Program-made: the position numbers and the translations under genes | Source of the DNA: Allacma fusca | Taxonomy: Eukaryota > Arthropoda > Collembola > Symphypleona > Sminthuridae | Direction: 5' to 3' | Assembly (NCBI GenBank): GCA_947179485.1 | Contig: OX359246.1 | Location: forward strand, 47,719,632-47,783,631 | DNA length: 64,000 nt | In this document: positions 12,323-24,815 of the stretch, piece after piece | Position numbering within the stretch: the first letter of the stretch is position 1 | How the letters are laid out: each line of letters begins with the position of its first letter | Notes under the pieces: generated by a model | Seen by the model: only the letters and a program-made list of their open reading frames with translations | What the model was told of the DNA's origin: nothing | The model's database searches: none

Positions 12323-12735
12323 TACTTAGAAATCAGATATAGGTGGTATTTCACTCACTTGTACCTTTAACTGATGCAACCCACTCAAACAGGTATTCTT
12401 GTGTACCCGTTCCCATATCCACCATACCTGTAAACAAAATCTGAAAGTACAAATTACGTGCGCCCAACAAGGAGCCAAAATTTTTGGTTACAAAATGACG
12501 AAAATTATTGTTCCCAGTTTATAGCTGAACCTATACCCTTGAGTGGTATCTACAAGTCTGAGTCATACGTGAAAGTCCGTGTGTTATAGCATAAACTTTA
12601 GTGAATGCGACAATATATTAACAAAATACGTTTTGTTTCTTGGCTTGTGAAAATCTATTATAATCAGTGGGGCCTACCCATTCAGCAGGCATTAGCAACA
12701 GACTAAAATAAACAAGCTTAATTTTTGTTGATGTG
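12323..12735. other. intergenic, no feature supported
   Basis: Short stretch between the transposon nest and the tandem array. It has a few ACCTGTAC-like words and no gene. Confidence 0.35.
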
Positions 12736-14073
12736 GCTACAATTGTGAGGGATTCACAAACTTACAATTTGAACTTGCAATTCTTTTATTCATTGTTTTT
12801 CAATGAGAGAATTCGCTAACTTAGTGGTTGACCTTGCAATATTTGAACCCCTGGATTTTCAAAGAAAATTCCCTAACTCAGTGGTTGACCTTGCAATATT
12901 TGAACCCCTGAACTTTCAAAGAGAGAATTCACTAACTAACAGCTAGTAGTTGAGCTTGTAATACATATTTGAGTCCCTAGAGAAAATTCGCTAACTTAGT
13001 GGTTGACCTTGCAATATTTGAATCCCTGGATTTTCAAAGAAAATTCCCTAACTCAGTGGTTGACCTTGCAATATTTGAACCCCTGAACTTTCAAAGAGAG
13101 AATTCACTAACTAACAGCTAGTAGTTGAGCTTGTAATACATATTTGAGTCCCTAGAGAAAATTCGCTAACTTAGTGGTTGACCTTGCAATATTTGAATCC
13201 CTGGATTTTCAAAGAAAATTCCCTAACTCAGTGGTTGACCTTGCAATATTTGAACCCCTGAACTTTCAAAGAGAGAATTCACTAACTTACAGCTAGTAGT
13301 TGAGCTTGTAATACATATGTGAGTCCCTAGAGAAAATTCGCTAACTTAGTGGTTGACCTTGCAATATTTGAACCACTGGATTTTCAAAGAAAATTCCCTA
13401 ACTCAGTGGTTGACCTTGCAATATTTGAACCCCTGAACTTTCAAAGAGAGAATTCACTAACTAACAGCTAGTAGTTGAGCTTGTAATACATATTTGAGTC
13501 CCTAGAGAAAATTCGCTAACTTAGTGGTTGACCTTGCAATATTTGAATCCCTGGATTTTCAAAGAAAATTCCCTAACTCAGTGGTTGACCTTGCAATATT
13601 TGAACCCCTGAACTTTCAAAGAGAGAATTCACTAACTTACAGCTAGTAGTTGAGCTTGTAATACATATTTGAGTCCCTGGAGTTTCAGAGAAAATGCACT
13701 AACTCAGTGGTTGACCTTGCAATATTTAAACCCCTGGATTTTCAAAGAGAGAATTCACTAACTAACAGCTAGTAGTTGAGCTTGTAATACATATTTGAGT
13801 CCCTAGAGAAAATTCGCTAACTTACAATTAGTGGTTGACCTTGCAATATTTGAACCCCAGGATTTTCAAAGAAAATTCCCTAACTCAGTGGTTGACCTTG
13901 CAATATTTGAACCCCTGAACTTTCAAAGAGAGAATTCACTAACTTAAGCTAGTAGTTGATCTTGCAATCCATATTTGAGTCCCTGGATTTTCAGAGAGAA
14001 TTCGGGAACTTGGTGGTGACCTGGCAATTTCTATGTCAACCACTAAGTTAGTAAATTCTCTAACTATTGTAGC
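12736..14073. repeat. 175-bp higher-order tandem array with inverted ends
   Basis: The landmark GAGTCCCTAG recurs at 12971, 13146, 13321 and 13496, a period of exactly 175 bp. The next copies (GAGTCCCTGG or equivalent) are at about 13671, 13797 and 13977, so one unit is shortened. Each 175-bp unit consists of three related sub-units of about 58 bp, each around CTAACTNAGTGGTTGACC. The ends are inverted: GCTACAAT at 12736 and ATTGTAGC ending at 14073. The last sub-unit copy (14033-14060) is reversed, so the array looks like the interior of a TIR element. I saw no clear target duplication. Confidence 0.85.
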
Positions 14074-15893
14074 GAGACCAAAGAATATTACATTTATCAT
14101 TATTTTAGTCTATTGTTACCTCTATTGAGCCCGTCCGTAAAACGGATGAGTCCCACTGGTATAATTACATATAAAAAGATAAGTAATTATATAAATATTT
14201 TTTGGTCTATTTAGCCTCAATTCTTGCAACCGTCAAATACATTATGTCATATCCTCCGGGCTGCACAGTTGTACCTAAACGTGTTCAGGGATTCTACGGG
14301 GTGTCATGCTCTAATTGTTTTATTTTCGAAGGTCCTTCTTATTTTGATTTAAGTTGTGTATTTTGTGAAACAATCAACACTCTTTGGTAGAATACATGCT
14401 CCCGAGAGGGATATTTATCTCGGCAGGATGGTCCTATAACTCCTACTGTAATATTTACATCTGTTCCTCTGGATTTCACTTTTTAGTTGCCCGTTTCGAA
14501 TTCAATGCACTAATTGCCTGTTTTTAAAAACATTTTGTCACTAAAGCCCCATTCAATAGATACCAGTCACTACACTAATAACGCTAAATCAGAGTCACCT
14601 CTTACCCTGTCGCCATAATTATATGCCTTAGGCTGTTGTTGAGCGACATTAGTTATTGATGTTGTCGATAATTACCTAAAATACTATATTTACTATATTA
14701 TAAATAATTTCTACCGTTACACGGGACTTTCACGCTCCCTGAGAAGTTTTTGCCTTGAAACTGCACAGGGGGTGAATAATTTTTTGACCTCGAATTTCGT
14801 AACGGCGGCGCATTGCCTCCATTTCTCGAGGATGGTTGCAACTATACATACTGCCTTCAATGAACATACTGTACCCCAATATGGGTTATTTTCTTACCTA
14901 AAATTATCATCTATTCTTAATTTTGGGTTTTTAATTAGGGATTTTAGCCAAACTTAAGTCATATACCTCTAGGAAGTGAATAAAATTTTGATATATTGTG
15001 TATACTTTCAATGCTCAATGGGTAAAATGTCATGAGTGAGCAATTGAAATGTAAATAGCGTTTGTTAAGTTGATGGCAGTAATTAAATTTCGCCAGTTTA
15101 CAGTCTTTAATAATTGAATTTTGTAGGTTTCTGAGCATGGAAACATTCTGACACTTCTTAAAAGAACCAACATTTAAGACATTGTGTATGAAGTTATTCT
15201 GGACTGTTTTATGTTGATTTTTTAATGCCCAATAACCCCAGCAACTTGAAAAGCCTTTCATAATACTCGATAAACCTACAGTATGTAGGGTTTAATTCAC
15301 TGTACAGTACTAATAAGAAATTTAAATTCCAGTCAGTGTTCGTGGTCTGCAATCTCCAACCCCAGTTTTTTCATTTTATATCTCTTGTGGAATGTTCTGC
15401 ATATGAGGTTCCGAGTATGAGACTGTCCGTGTATTCATTTCAGCTATGGAGCATAAAGACACGCAACATGTACTTATCTTCAAGGACACCGTTGATTTTC
15501 ATATGTGGCTGTTTTTTCCCCAGATTTACTTATTCCACAGCGTTCACAGTCGAAATAATCTCACTCATAGTGCACAGCTGATAAACCGGATAGTTTAGAA
15601 TTCGAAATTTAATTGGACCGGTGAATGTTTGTTTAGCTATGGATTTGTGTGATATTTTGTACGTGGGTTTCCTACTTAGTGTTACGGGTCATTAAAAGGA
15701 TCCGCGTGACTTTAGGAACTTCTGCTGTGTACAACCCACAAGTCAAAAACTTTAATGCAGGGATTGTCTCACTTGAAATATGTGTACATACATATATACA
15801 TGCGTTCATACTACTCTTATATAGTAAAAATAGTATTTAGGAGAGTCTTCTCTAAATGTGCTCATTGTAGTTGCAACTGCGGTGACATTCACA
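14074..15893. other. intergenic, holds a possible protease relic
   Basis: No intact gene recognised. A short trypsin-like fragment lies at 14762-14822 (separate entry). The rest holds only short ORFs without recognisable motifs. Confidence 0.4.
14762..14822 (+). pseudogene. possible trypsin-like serine protease relic
   Basis: The translation 'LTSNFVTAAHCL' matches the active-site histidine block of S1 peptidases (usual form NFVLTAAHC). Just upstream, in a shifted frame and interrupted by a stop, lies 'CTGG', where the family has CGGSL. Frameshift and stop together suggest a decayed exon. No GDSGGP or other S1 block was found nearby. A chance match cannot be excluded. Confidence 0.25.
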
Positions 15894-17944
15894 ATGTGCT
15901 CTGTAGTTTCAAGGCTGCTGTTGAAATTTTTCATCGGCAGTGCTATTATCACAGTATTGATTGCATTTCTACCGGGATTACCTCCTAATATTCAGTTAGA
16001 GCCATATACGTGAGTTCTTATCATCTTGTGCATTTCAAAATTGCATGTGAGAACTGTAAATAATTTGACGAATATCATAATATTAAGGAAATTTACGCAC
16101 TTGTAGTAATTATTGTGCTTGTAAATATTATGAAACCATTATTAGCATCTCAATATCTATGTAATATCTTACTATAGCGTAACCCCATCGATAGATTTAG
16201 CAAAGCTACCGAGAGTTAATGCTTTGGATACGGCCGAAGTAATTTTGCAAGGACAAGTTCATGGTACAGAATCAATTGTAGCGATCGGGACAGGTGATGG
16301 CTTTTACAGTGGGCAGGAAAACGGGCAGATTATCAAATACGAAAATGGAAAGGTTTCCGTAATTGCTCGAACCGGAACGGACTGTGGTATGTTCTGGATT
16401 TACAATAATATTATAAGAAATGTTATTGCTTAGATTGTCTAAGAGCTTTAAAATATCAAGTTAAAAAACGTAAATTCACAGCGGGTCCATCGGAAGGACA
16501 TATCTGCGGGCGTCCTCTAGGCATGAGATTGGATTCATCTGGCAACATAGTTGTAGCTGATGCTTACTATGGTATTCTCAGAGTAAATCCAAAGACTGGT
16601 ACATATAATTACTAACAATTATTCTAAAATTTTTGTGCAAAATTATATTATATATTAGATATATGTGCATGTATGCATTAATATTATTGTTTGTGATATG
16701 TGATTCAAGTCTGAACAATGGTTATTCTTCTAGGAAAAATTGTGCCACTCTTTGACTACAAATCTAAGATACAAGGTCGTGCACCCTTATTTGCTGACGA
16801 TTTAGACATTAGTAAAGATGGAACCATTTACTGGTCAGATGTGTCCACAACAACGGACTATTCAACCCAAGTAGTAGAGTTTTTGAGCGATAAACCCACA
16901 GGTCGATTAATTAAGTTTGACCCCAAAACCAAACAGAACATAGTGCTAATAGATGGCATTCATTTCGCTAACGGAGTCCAGCTTTCCAAGGACGAGGACT
17001 TCGTTCTCATATGTGAAACCATACGATCGAGGATTTTCAGGTAAGTTTATACAGTGAGATGAGACATGGATGTACATATGTATGAATGTCTTTGATATTT
17101 AGTTGGAAGCTTCTTTTCCAAATAACTGTAATATGCAAAATGTTGACCTGAATTAGAATAATTATTTTGTTTTATTGGGGAATGTTTGTAGGTATTACCT
17201 TAAAGGACCAAAAGCCGGTCAGCAGGATATTTTCATGGATGGATTACCTGGTTTGCCAGATAATATTCGTTCCAACGGCAAAGGAGGATTTTATATTGCC
17301 CTTATAGTTAATCGACAGGCGTTTGTACGTTTTAAAAACTAATGGGAAGCGTCAATTTTGACTTAAATCTCTTTGCTATAATGAACCATAATCAATCAAT
17401 TAAAATAATTTGGATTTAGTATGAAACTATTGCACCCTTGCCAATCGTGCGGAAGGTAATCCTTCGTGTTCGAAGTCTTCTATTGGGTACAGTCTCTTTT
17501 ATAGAAAGTTTCGTTTCTAAAAATCCGCTCATAGAGGATATGAAACAATATGTAAGTATATATGTATGTATATACCTATACATTACATTATTCACACTCC
17601 ATATTTACAAAAATCTTAGAGAACTTCTCAACTTGTAATGCACATAGGTTTCGAAAATCGGTCCAATCGGCAACCCCCCAAAAAGCTTAATAGGTCCTTC
17701 AAGAATTTTAGAAGTTGATGGAACTGGACAGATTTTACGAGTTTTGGAACACAGCAAAGAACAGGTTACAACTTGCAATTAGAGCAATAAACATACCAAT
17801 AAATGCATTGGAAGTTTATGAATAAAGTCATAATATATTTAGATCAAATGGGCTACGCAAATGACTATTTCGGAGAAGTATGCCTACTTCAGTATTATAC
17901 GCGGTGAGCACGTTTGGAGAATTAAAACTTCGGATCTTCCTTAA
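15894..17944 (+). CDS. APMAP-like protein (SMP-30/strictosidine synthase fold)
   Basis: Eight exons: 15894-16009, 16178-16386, 16482-16598, 16734-17040, 17192-17324, 17420-17551, 17648-17764, 17843-17944. They give about 410 aa, the expected size for adipocyte plasma membrane-associated protein homologues. An N-terminal signal anchor (LLLKFFIGSAIITVLIAFL) makes it a type II membrane protein. The body is a six-bladed propeller with the family blocks 'GTGDGFYSGQENGQIIKY', 'GRPLGMRLD', 'VADAYYGILRVNP', 'DDLDISKDGTIYWSDVST' and 'FANGVQLSKDEDF'. Human APMAP has arylesterase activity; the plant relatives are strictosidine synthases. The substrate here is unknown. The start is the only ATG in frame ahead of the anchor. 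Confidence 0.9.
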
Positions 17945-17971
17945 CAGCTCTTGGTATTACTTTTAAGCTAA

Positions 17972-17977
17972 AATAAA
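17972..17977 (+). promoter_or_regulatory. polyadenylation signal AATAAA
   Basis: Hexamer 27 bases after the stop codon of the APMAP-like gene. Confidence 0.5.
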
Positions 17978-18714
17978 ACCTCGCATTCATTCCATACTTT
18001 AAAATTACTTCTTAAATTCAAAAGATAACGAAATGAAAATGTAATGTTCTTGTGAAGTCAGTTCTCATAATTAAAACCATTTTTATACCTTTTTCACAGT
18101 GCCCCTTTACTTCCATCTTGCATCAGCAATAAATGTTGAGGTTGAACAATAGTATGCTCAAGTCTGCCGTCCTAAAATGATGCATCATACTTATGTACAC
18201 ACTTGTTTTTAAGCTATGAAACTTTATTCCCTTGTCAAATATTATTTACATCGAAGGTTTGGCCAGTAAAACATTGAAACCATGTTATTCGTTCATTTTA
18301 TTTAAATTTCTGAAGTGTTTGCAGCTGAAACAAATAATTTGAGTATCGAGTTTACAAGGTTGAGGTAAGTTTGTAAAATAATATTTGTTAAGGACTTAGC
18401 TCCAAGCTAACTGCACTAATCGGTTCTGATATGTTCCGATTCTAGACCAGAATATTTCTTTATGTTATTAGCAACTTGAGAACCAATTATTGTAACTTTT
18501 CCCACAATTTCCCTACCTCTTCTTTGATTCTGAAGGAAAAGTTAGAATGTTCGAACGAAGACTCCTAAAGCACTGATCACCGCTGATTACCGTCGCACTA
18601 AAGTCATAAAAAACTAGCTTCATTATTCTCAAGGATATTAAATAAAATAATTATAGAAGTTATGGAAATATATTTTATATAATTATTTTACAGATATGTA
18701 GTGAACGGAGGAAA
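17978..18714. other. intergenic between convergent genes
   Basis: Lies between the 3' ends of the APMAP-like gene (plus) and the secreted-protein gene (minus). Nothing else recognised. Confidence 0.5.
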
Positions 18715-19556
18715 TTAAGGCACATACAAGAATATAACTCGACCTTTATAACCTCCCGGCACCCATTTAAAGTTGGCCTCTCCCATATCCTGATATTCTT
18801 TCTCCACTGATATCATATTCTGTTTTGTACATTAAAATAGATAGGAAAATATTTTAACATTAAATATTTACTGAAGTATCATGTAAGGGCAGTGTTACTG
18901 CTCTGGAATACTGTACTAAAAGGATCAAAACTTACGTGGTCACTTTGCAAATCACAGCACCATATAGTTAATTCCTCCTTCTCAAAATCTTGCAAACCCA
19001 CAAAATTCCCGATTTTTACATATGGTTTCGAAGCATCTTCTGCTGCCAACGCAATATGTGAGATTGGAATCGATCCATAATCTCCGTATTCGTTACCAAA
19101 TGAAACCTTCACTGTTTCGTGCTGTTCCAAGATTGGGATTTATGTTAGAAGATAAAGTTTACTTTATAAAATTGACTTAATATTATGTTTAACCCCACAT
19201 GACAAATAATGACACCAAAGAAGGGAACTTCTATCTTTACAACCTGGGACAGCCCGAAGGTCTTACATAATTTTAAGCTCATCAGCTCTTCTTATTTTCT
19301 CACAATAAAGTTGCTTTGTGCCATAAAAATTGTGATGATAAATTGTTACCTCATTTAATTCTGCATGAACAGTGAAAGGTGGCGGTTCCTGTGTTGGTGT
19401 ACAGACCTTGTTAGTAACATTCATAGTAATGCACTCGGGTGGAAGAACTAGATGCATGTATTCAGCCCTGTCATCTTCGCAACCCCGGTGATTTCTTATC
19501 GTTACAGAGAATTGGATCACATAGCAAAAGGCTACGGTGAATAATAAAGTATTCAT
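18715..19556 (-). CDS. small secreted protein, function unknown
   Basis: Four exons on the minus strand: 19556-19350, 19243-19199, 19121-18936, 18819-18715. All junctions are phase 0; the product is about 180 aa. The N terminus is a clear signal peptide (MNTLLFTVAFCYVIQFSVT). The mature part has a few cysteines (HRGC, PPEC, NKVC, IICH, WCC), suggesting disulfides, and ends 'GGYKGRVIFLYVP'. The 45-nt second exon rests on a GTGGGG donor, the weakest point of the model. The first ATG in frame is used. I do not recognise a family. Confidence 0.6.
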
Positions 19557-20050
19557 ATTATGAAGGGATGCTGTTGTCACTGATCTTGAGCCACAAGACT
19601 GTATTGATCCAAAAGGGAAGATAACAGTTACAAATTATGATTATCAAAGCACTATCGTGCAGTGCAAACGAAGCTCATTAAAAAACTCATTGCTTTAAGG
19701 CTTTTTCTCCAATTTATTATTTCCTACAAAGAAGTTGCAAACATCTTATTTATGTTTTAATAGTAAACTTCTTCGAAGGCTCTGAAATGTGTGCACAATG
19801 ATATCAAACCAAAGCATAATAGATCATAACAATAACGGCACATATGTATAAGCTTGTACTTTTATACAAAAACATGAGTAAACAATATCGTAATTTATTT
19901 TTAATGAAACAATTTGAGCAACAATCGAATATGTATTTTACATAAGTATGTATGTGCATGTTGAGCTCGAGCATGTCTCCGTTCAGAAATGAAATTGACT
20001 GTCAAAATTATAGATAAAAGAAATTTATTTTTTCGAGCTCAAGTTTAATC
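19557..20050. other. intergenic, nothing recognised
   Basis: AT-rich spacer upstream of the secreted-protein gene and downstream of the hypothetical gene at 20051-20632. Confidence 0.45.
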
Positions 20051-20632
20051 TTATATTTCAGGCTTCTTCCAACCTTGGTAGACAACATTGGCAAACTTTC
20101 TAGCTGGGCATGGCTTGCGAATCTTCCTTTGGATCTCAGGGGAAGTGGATTCTAATTGAGTTGGACAGTTCTGTTCCAGAAGATCAGACGCCTTCCGTTT
20201 AATTGGCACAGGAGTTTTTTCCTTCTCTTGTCTCAGTGGAGATGGTAAGGGTTGAGGGGAGAAGATTTTGGGGGTATAAATCTTGTTTCTAAGTATAAGT
20301 AGCCTCGCGGATTTCCGTTTATTATTAGAATCCAGTGATGTACCTCTATTCCTTCTTTTTGTGGACTGTTTCTCCAGAACAGCTTTTTGGTTGATGGAAA
20401 TAAATGCCAATTTAAAAAAATCATACAACAACTCTGTGTGAATAGTTTCACTGCTGAACAAGTACTCTATAAATGGTAGTAAAGGCGTGACGTTGGTGAT
20501 ATTTTCCTCGAGAAACTTGCGTTGCTCATCTGGGCTCCAGTTTTTCAGTGCATTGTAAATGCTTAGGAGGTGATCCTTCCTTAAAAGGCTTTCATCCAGC
20601 GGCAGAATCGAGGTAGTAGCACGAGTTGTCAT
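20051..20632 (-). CDS. hypothetical basic protein, 193 aa
   Basis: Single open frame from ATG 20632-20630 to TAA 20053-20051. The first half (about residues 15-90) looks helical, with alternating leucines and acidic residues ('LLSIYNALKNWSPDEQRKFL', 'LLPFIEYLFSS'). The second half is rich in Lys/Arg/Pro/Ser with basic clusters (STKRRNR, NNKRKSARL, PIKRKASDLL, IQRKIRKPCPARK) that could be nuclear localisation signals. It ends 'VVYQGWKKPEI'. A possible 3' splice site (CTCCAG) precedes the ATG, so a 5' non-coding exon may exist. Length and biased composition argue for a real gene, but I cannot name a family. Confidence 0.55.
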   Translation of the reverse strand: MTTRATTSILPLDESLLRKDHLLSIYNALKNWSPDEQRKFLEENITNVTPLLPFIEYLFSSETIHTELLYDFFKLAFISINQKAVLEKQSTKRRNRGTSLDSNNKRKSARLLILRNKIYTPKIFSPQPLPSPLRQEKEKTPVPIKRKASDLLEQNCPTQLESTSPEIQRKIRKPCPARKFANVVYQGWKKPEI

Positions 20633-21472
20633 TCTAGCCTGGAGATGATACAAGTCAATTGATTTTTAGCAAGCCCCTTGTATATATTATTTGAAATTGT
20701 GTCACGACTAGATGTCTAAATATTTTAAAATAAAATTTAACAAAACCGTAAGCTGTAACAATAACTTGCTTAAATAAGAACTTTGACACTAGCCTCTAAT
20801 GCAATGAAAATGAAGGGCAGACCAATGAAACTTACTTAATGAACTGAGTATTGTTACTATTTGTTATGATTTTAGAAGTGAATTGTCAACTTGAATTTTA
20901 CCCAAAGACTGACTGAAAACTGTACAGATTTTGTCAAGCCTGTCAGCCATCCGTCTTCCTCTTGGTTAAAATAGATTACCCTTCCCGAAGGAAATAACCC
21001 TCTTGGCAAGGTAGTCCTTTCACCATTTTCAAGGAATTTGTGGCAAATTAAACCTTTATTTTACAGCCTGTAATATTTTTATGACCGTCTTCGTGAAAGC
21101 CAAGTAGCCTCATACAAGGGCTCATTGTCAGTCTTTCAGGATTAAAATGCACCGTTGTTTGTTGAAGAACTGAGAGTTGTTAAGGGGTAACGTATCTATA
21201 CTAAAGAAAACTAAATATGCACAAACAGTGCCTTGACCACTTGAAAATTCTAATCCCTTCTGACATATACGTACATACAAACAGTCATACAAATTCTGAG
21301 GAAAATATTCTTTATTACTAAACTCATTATTGGCTCCAGTTGTAGAGCTATGTATACTTCCAAGCCTTAGTTTCAATTGTTTACATTTGGGAATATAATT
21401 TTCGTATAATTGGTAAAGACATTATGGTACCATCACAAACTAATGACTATCATTTGACTTAATACCAGCCAA
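20633..21472. other. intergenic, nothing recognised
   Basis: Upstream of the hypothetical gene and downstream of alkaline phosphatase, both minus strand. Only short ORFs. Confidence 0.45.
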
Positions 21473-24218
21473 TTATTTACTGCTACAAGACCTCAGACCC
21501 GAGCCAGTGCAACTAGCATAGCCAATCAAATGAGGAATGTAATTTTGATGAACCACACCAGAAAGGTAGTGAGAGTACGGTCCACGAGAAAAGATTGCAA
21601 CATCGTCACCGCCGTGGGTCTCCGAATACACTGGCAGTCCAGTAGGTTGTTTGTAATCCTTGTGAGCTATCCCACAAGACAAGAAATATTATTGTAACTA
21701 TACTCGCTCTAAAAATGTACACGAATTTTGGTAAAAAATACAAATTCCATGGCTTACAAGTGTCATCGTTTGAAATATCGTAGCGCTCCCCCGTCGATGT
21801 AGGGCGTTTGTATCCCGGTCCATTTGCATAGCTCAGAGTTGTGTAGGGCAAATTGTCCTTATCTGAGGTGCCAGCTGTTCCCATAATGGGATTTCCTCTT
21901 TTAGGATACCCGGAAATTGAGAACACGTGAGCGTGATCCGCCGTCACTAGGATTAATGTATCATTTTCGCTTGTCATGTTTGCAGCAGTTTCAACAGCTT
22001 TGTCCATCATAACGGTTTCCATGAGAGCCTTTTGAGCCATGTTATCATGATGAGCATGATCAATCCTTCCACCTTAGAGAAAATAATTTATCCTCTCTAA
22101 TTATTACTATTAATCCAGAACATTTGTAAAGTAATCTGTTCATACAGAGTTAAAATCTGGACCTAATTGAAGATCCGAGACTAATAAAATAATTTCAGCA
22201 AACTTTAGGTTTAACTTGTCATTCCTAACCTTCAACGAACAAAAAGTATCCTTTGGGATTTCGACTGAGTATCTCAATAGCCTTTTTGGTCAATTCAGGC
22301 AAGGATGGATCCTCAGTGCTATCCAGATGATAGGACAAATGGTCGTAATTAAATAATCCTGAAATATTGATTTGTATTGTGCATATGATAAGTATACTTG
22401 GATATTACGTGTAGTAATTTCTTGTTATTTCTTATGCGCAAATGTTTCTTATAATATTTTTTACCAAGAACGAAATCAGTTTCCTTTGGGTCAATTTTCT
22501 CAAATTCCGCTCTTGTTGAAACATACTGAGCCTTCTTGCCACTTTTTAAAACTTTCCAGATTTCAATCAGATTTTTGTTATCCGTTCGTTTCCCTCCTAT
22601 TTTCTCCTCAGGATCAATAACACTTGTAGGGGTAAACTCTCGTCGTCCGCCTCCCAAAATAACATTCACATTGATTCCCGGTCTACGTAGGATCAGTTGC
22701 TCAGCTATGTCGTCGCAGGTGTCCGGGTTCTGACCGCTTTTCCTGACCATGTCATCATTCTCCCAGTCACGGTGGGCAATATGAGCGTATGTCCCACTGG
22801 GGCTAGCATGTGTGATACGGGTGGTTGTGATAATTCCTGTGGATTTCCCTGCAGCCTGTGAGTTAAATATTGAAAGGAGAAAAATTAACCTTTAGCTACC
22901 AATACGGATCGTATTACTGTAGAACTCTTTCCTTACTCATATTTACGTGATTGCTACTAACTGCACATATTAATATGTGCCAACAATTTTTCAAGGAGAA
23001 AATTAGGTAACATATCATTTGAATTTACAGAAGACCATGTCTGATTGTGAGTAGGAACAAAGTTAGTGAGTAGGAACAAAGTTACATTCATCGTAAATCG
23101 AACACGGAGGGCAGAAATTGTTTTTTTTATCTCGAGCATGTCCAAAAAATTGACACATAGCAAAGCAGTACTTTTAATCTACACGTGCTAGTAATAGATA
23201 TTATTTACCATTGTGTAAGTACCTAAAGCTTTGTTCGTTGAATGAAATGTCCACTTGAAGTAATGAGCGGAACATAGATAAAAATTACTGACTATGAGTG
23301 GTAGTGAATTCATACCTGTGCCCAAGCTAACACACTTTCAACTTGATTCGTTACATTCATCTGTGCTTCACAATTTCCCAGGTTTACGGTAGGTTTCACT
23401 CCAATTGTATAAATATTAGCCTTCACTCCAGTCAAGTAAGCTGTAGCGGAGCATGCTGAATCCGCGGTTTGGCTGTCGGAGCAGAACGTCTAAAAAACCC
23501 AAATGTTTTTAATTAGTCTCAAATTCAAAATTATTTGTTTTACTTGGATTTACAAAAATGGAATGATATTTATGAAAGTAGAAATTACTTTAGAAATAGC
23601 TGTGTTTGGAAAACTCTCGAAGAACAAACTGGCTTCTTCACCGTATTCCAACTTCTCCAACTGTCCCTTGTAAATCCGGGCCGCAGTAACGGTTGGTAAA
23701 CTCATTCCATCCCCAAGAAAGAAAACAGTATTCTTGGCCTCCGTCTCAATAATTGGTTCCTTGAGCTTCTTTGCCAGTGTGTCTCGAGCGTTCTTTTTCC
23801 AGTAGCTGGCATCTTCATACTGTTTACCAGAACTTTGCGGGAAGCTCACTTTAGGATGCATTCTGTCATTGTCATCTGAAAAATAGCACATATTTTGCTC
23901 AAAATGTCCGTTTGTATCTATTTATGCACAGTAATTAAAATACAAATCAATATTACGTGACCCCGACCCCACATATAATAAAATTATAATTATTACACAC
24001 ATGAATCGTTTCAATTACTAATCCATTTTAATATAATCGCACGCCTTGTTTTTGTTAGATTTGATTTCAACTAGAAATAAAATTGTGTATAGTTGTTATA
24101 CTTATAATCTTAAAATTAGTGATACTTGTTGTAACTGGTAATGCTTACCTGTGTGAGCAGAGCTACCCGCAGAAAATGCGATCAAGCACAATCCCAAAAT
24201 CAAGAGATTTTGAATCAT
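21473..24218 (-). CDS. alkaline phosphatase
   Basis: Seven exons on the minus strand: 24218-24149, 23875-23589, 23489-23316, 22855-22465, 22358-22230, 22072-21758, 21666-21473, giving about 519 aa. A signal peptide (MIQNLLILGLCLIAFSAGSSA) precedes the catalytic domain. Visible landmarks: FFLGDGM (metal-binding Asp); 'TADSACSATAYLTGVK' with the nucleophile Ser about 130 (usual form DSAGTATAYLCGVK); 'ILGGGR'; GYFLFVEGGRIDHAHHD (zinc ligands); 'VTADHAH'; and 'ETHGGDDVAIF'. All catalytic blocks are present, so it should hydrolyse phosphate monoesters outside the cell or in the secretory path. The C terminus stops at 'SCTGSGLRSCSSK' without the hydrophobic tail of GPI-anchored family members, so this form may be soluble. 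Confidence 0.92.
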
Positions 24219-24815
24219 TGTTGAATATTATTGTTGTGTACCAGCTACAACCTTAACTTTTGTAGAAGTTGCTGCTGCCAACGTTTTCTAATGAAATGCA
24301 AATTTCCTGGGGCTCACATGTAATTATCTTACCAGAAGTGATAACGATTAACCCGATATGGCTCACAATGAATACACTTGTAGTATCAGTGTAATCAGGG
24401 AAATTATTTACGACATCAAACTAATATAGAGTAAGATTACATTGAACCAATTAAATAGTATGTTCGTATGTCAAAACAGGCATCTGTGTAAGGAATTTTT
24501 TACTTATTGATAGGCCCTTTCGGAACTGATTTGTTTCAACGTGCAGTGTTCATGATACCGGGTTCATTATCATGGGCGTGAATGCATAAATAAATATTGC
24601 TTTTAATTAATATTACATATTTACTATGGACTATACTACCGTAATACTATGGACTAATAGGAAGCCTTGTGTATGAAATATTCAATATTTTATTAAACAT
24701 ACGTAATTATATATGTATGTACATTCTACAAGTCATAAATACAAACAATCGAGGCACACCCAACACAAAGATTTTTAAGTTTTAAAGAACGCTTTTTTGT
24801 TCAAATTCCCCGTAA
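24219..24815. other. intergenic, nothing recognised
   Basis: Between the alkaline phosphatase start and the acyltransferase 3' end. AT-rich, without coding signal. Confidence 0.45.

Noticed and set aside
12351-12560. Possible further TIR element with GTGGTATT/GTGGTATC flanks
   Set aside because: The inner ends TCACTCACTTG and CCCTTGA do not form a convincing inverted repeat.
12790-14050. Regularly spaced repeats that might suggest a CRISPR array
   Set aside because: The whole unit is repeated without unique spacers, and the genome is eukaryotic. It is a minisatellite.
14202-14390. Cysteine-containing ORF (YPPGCTVVPKRV, SCSNC)
   Set aside because: Short, no signal peptide, no recognisable family. 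Could be a relic but not supportable.
19244-19266. A 23-nt intron after DELKIM in the secreted-protein gene
   Set aside because: Far too short for a spliceosomal intron and breaks the frame. Donor GAG|GTAACA at 19350 gives a normal intron and an open frame.
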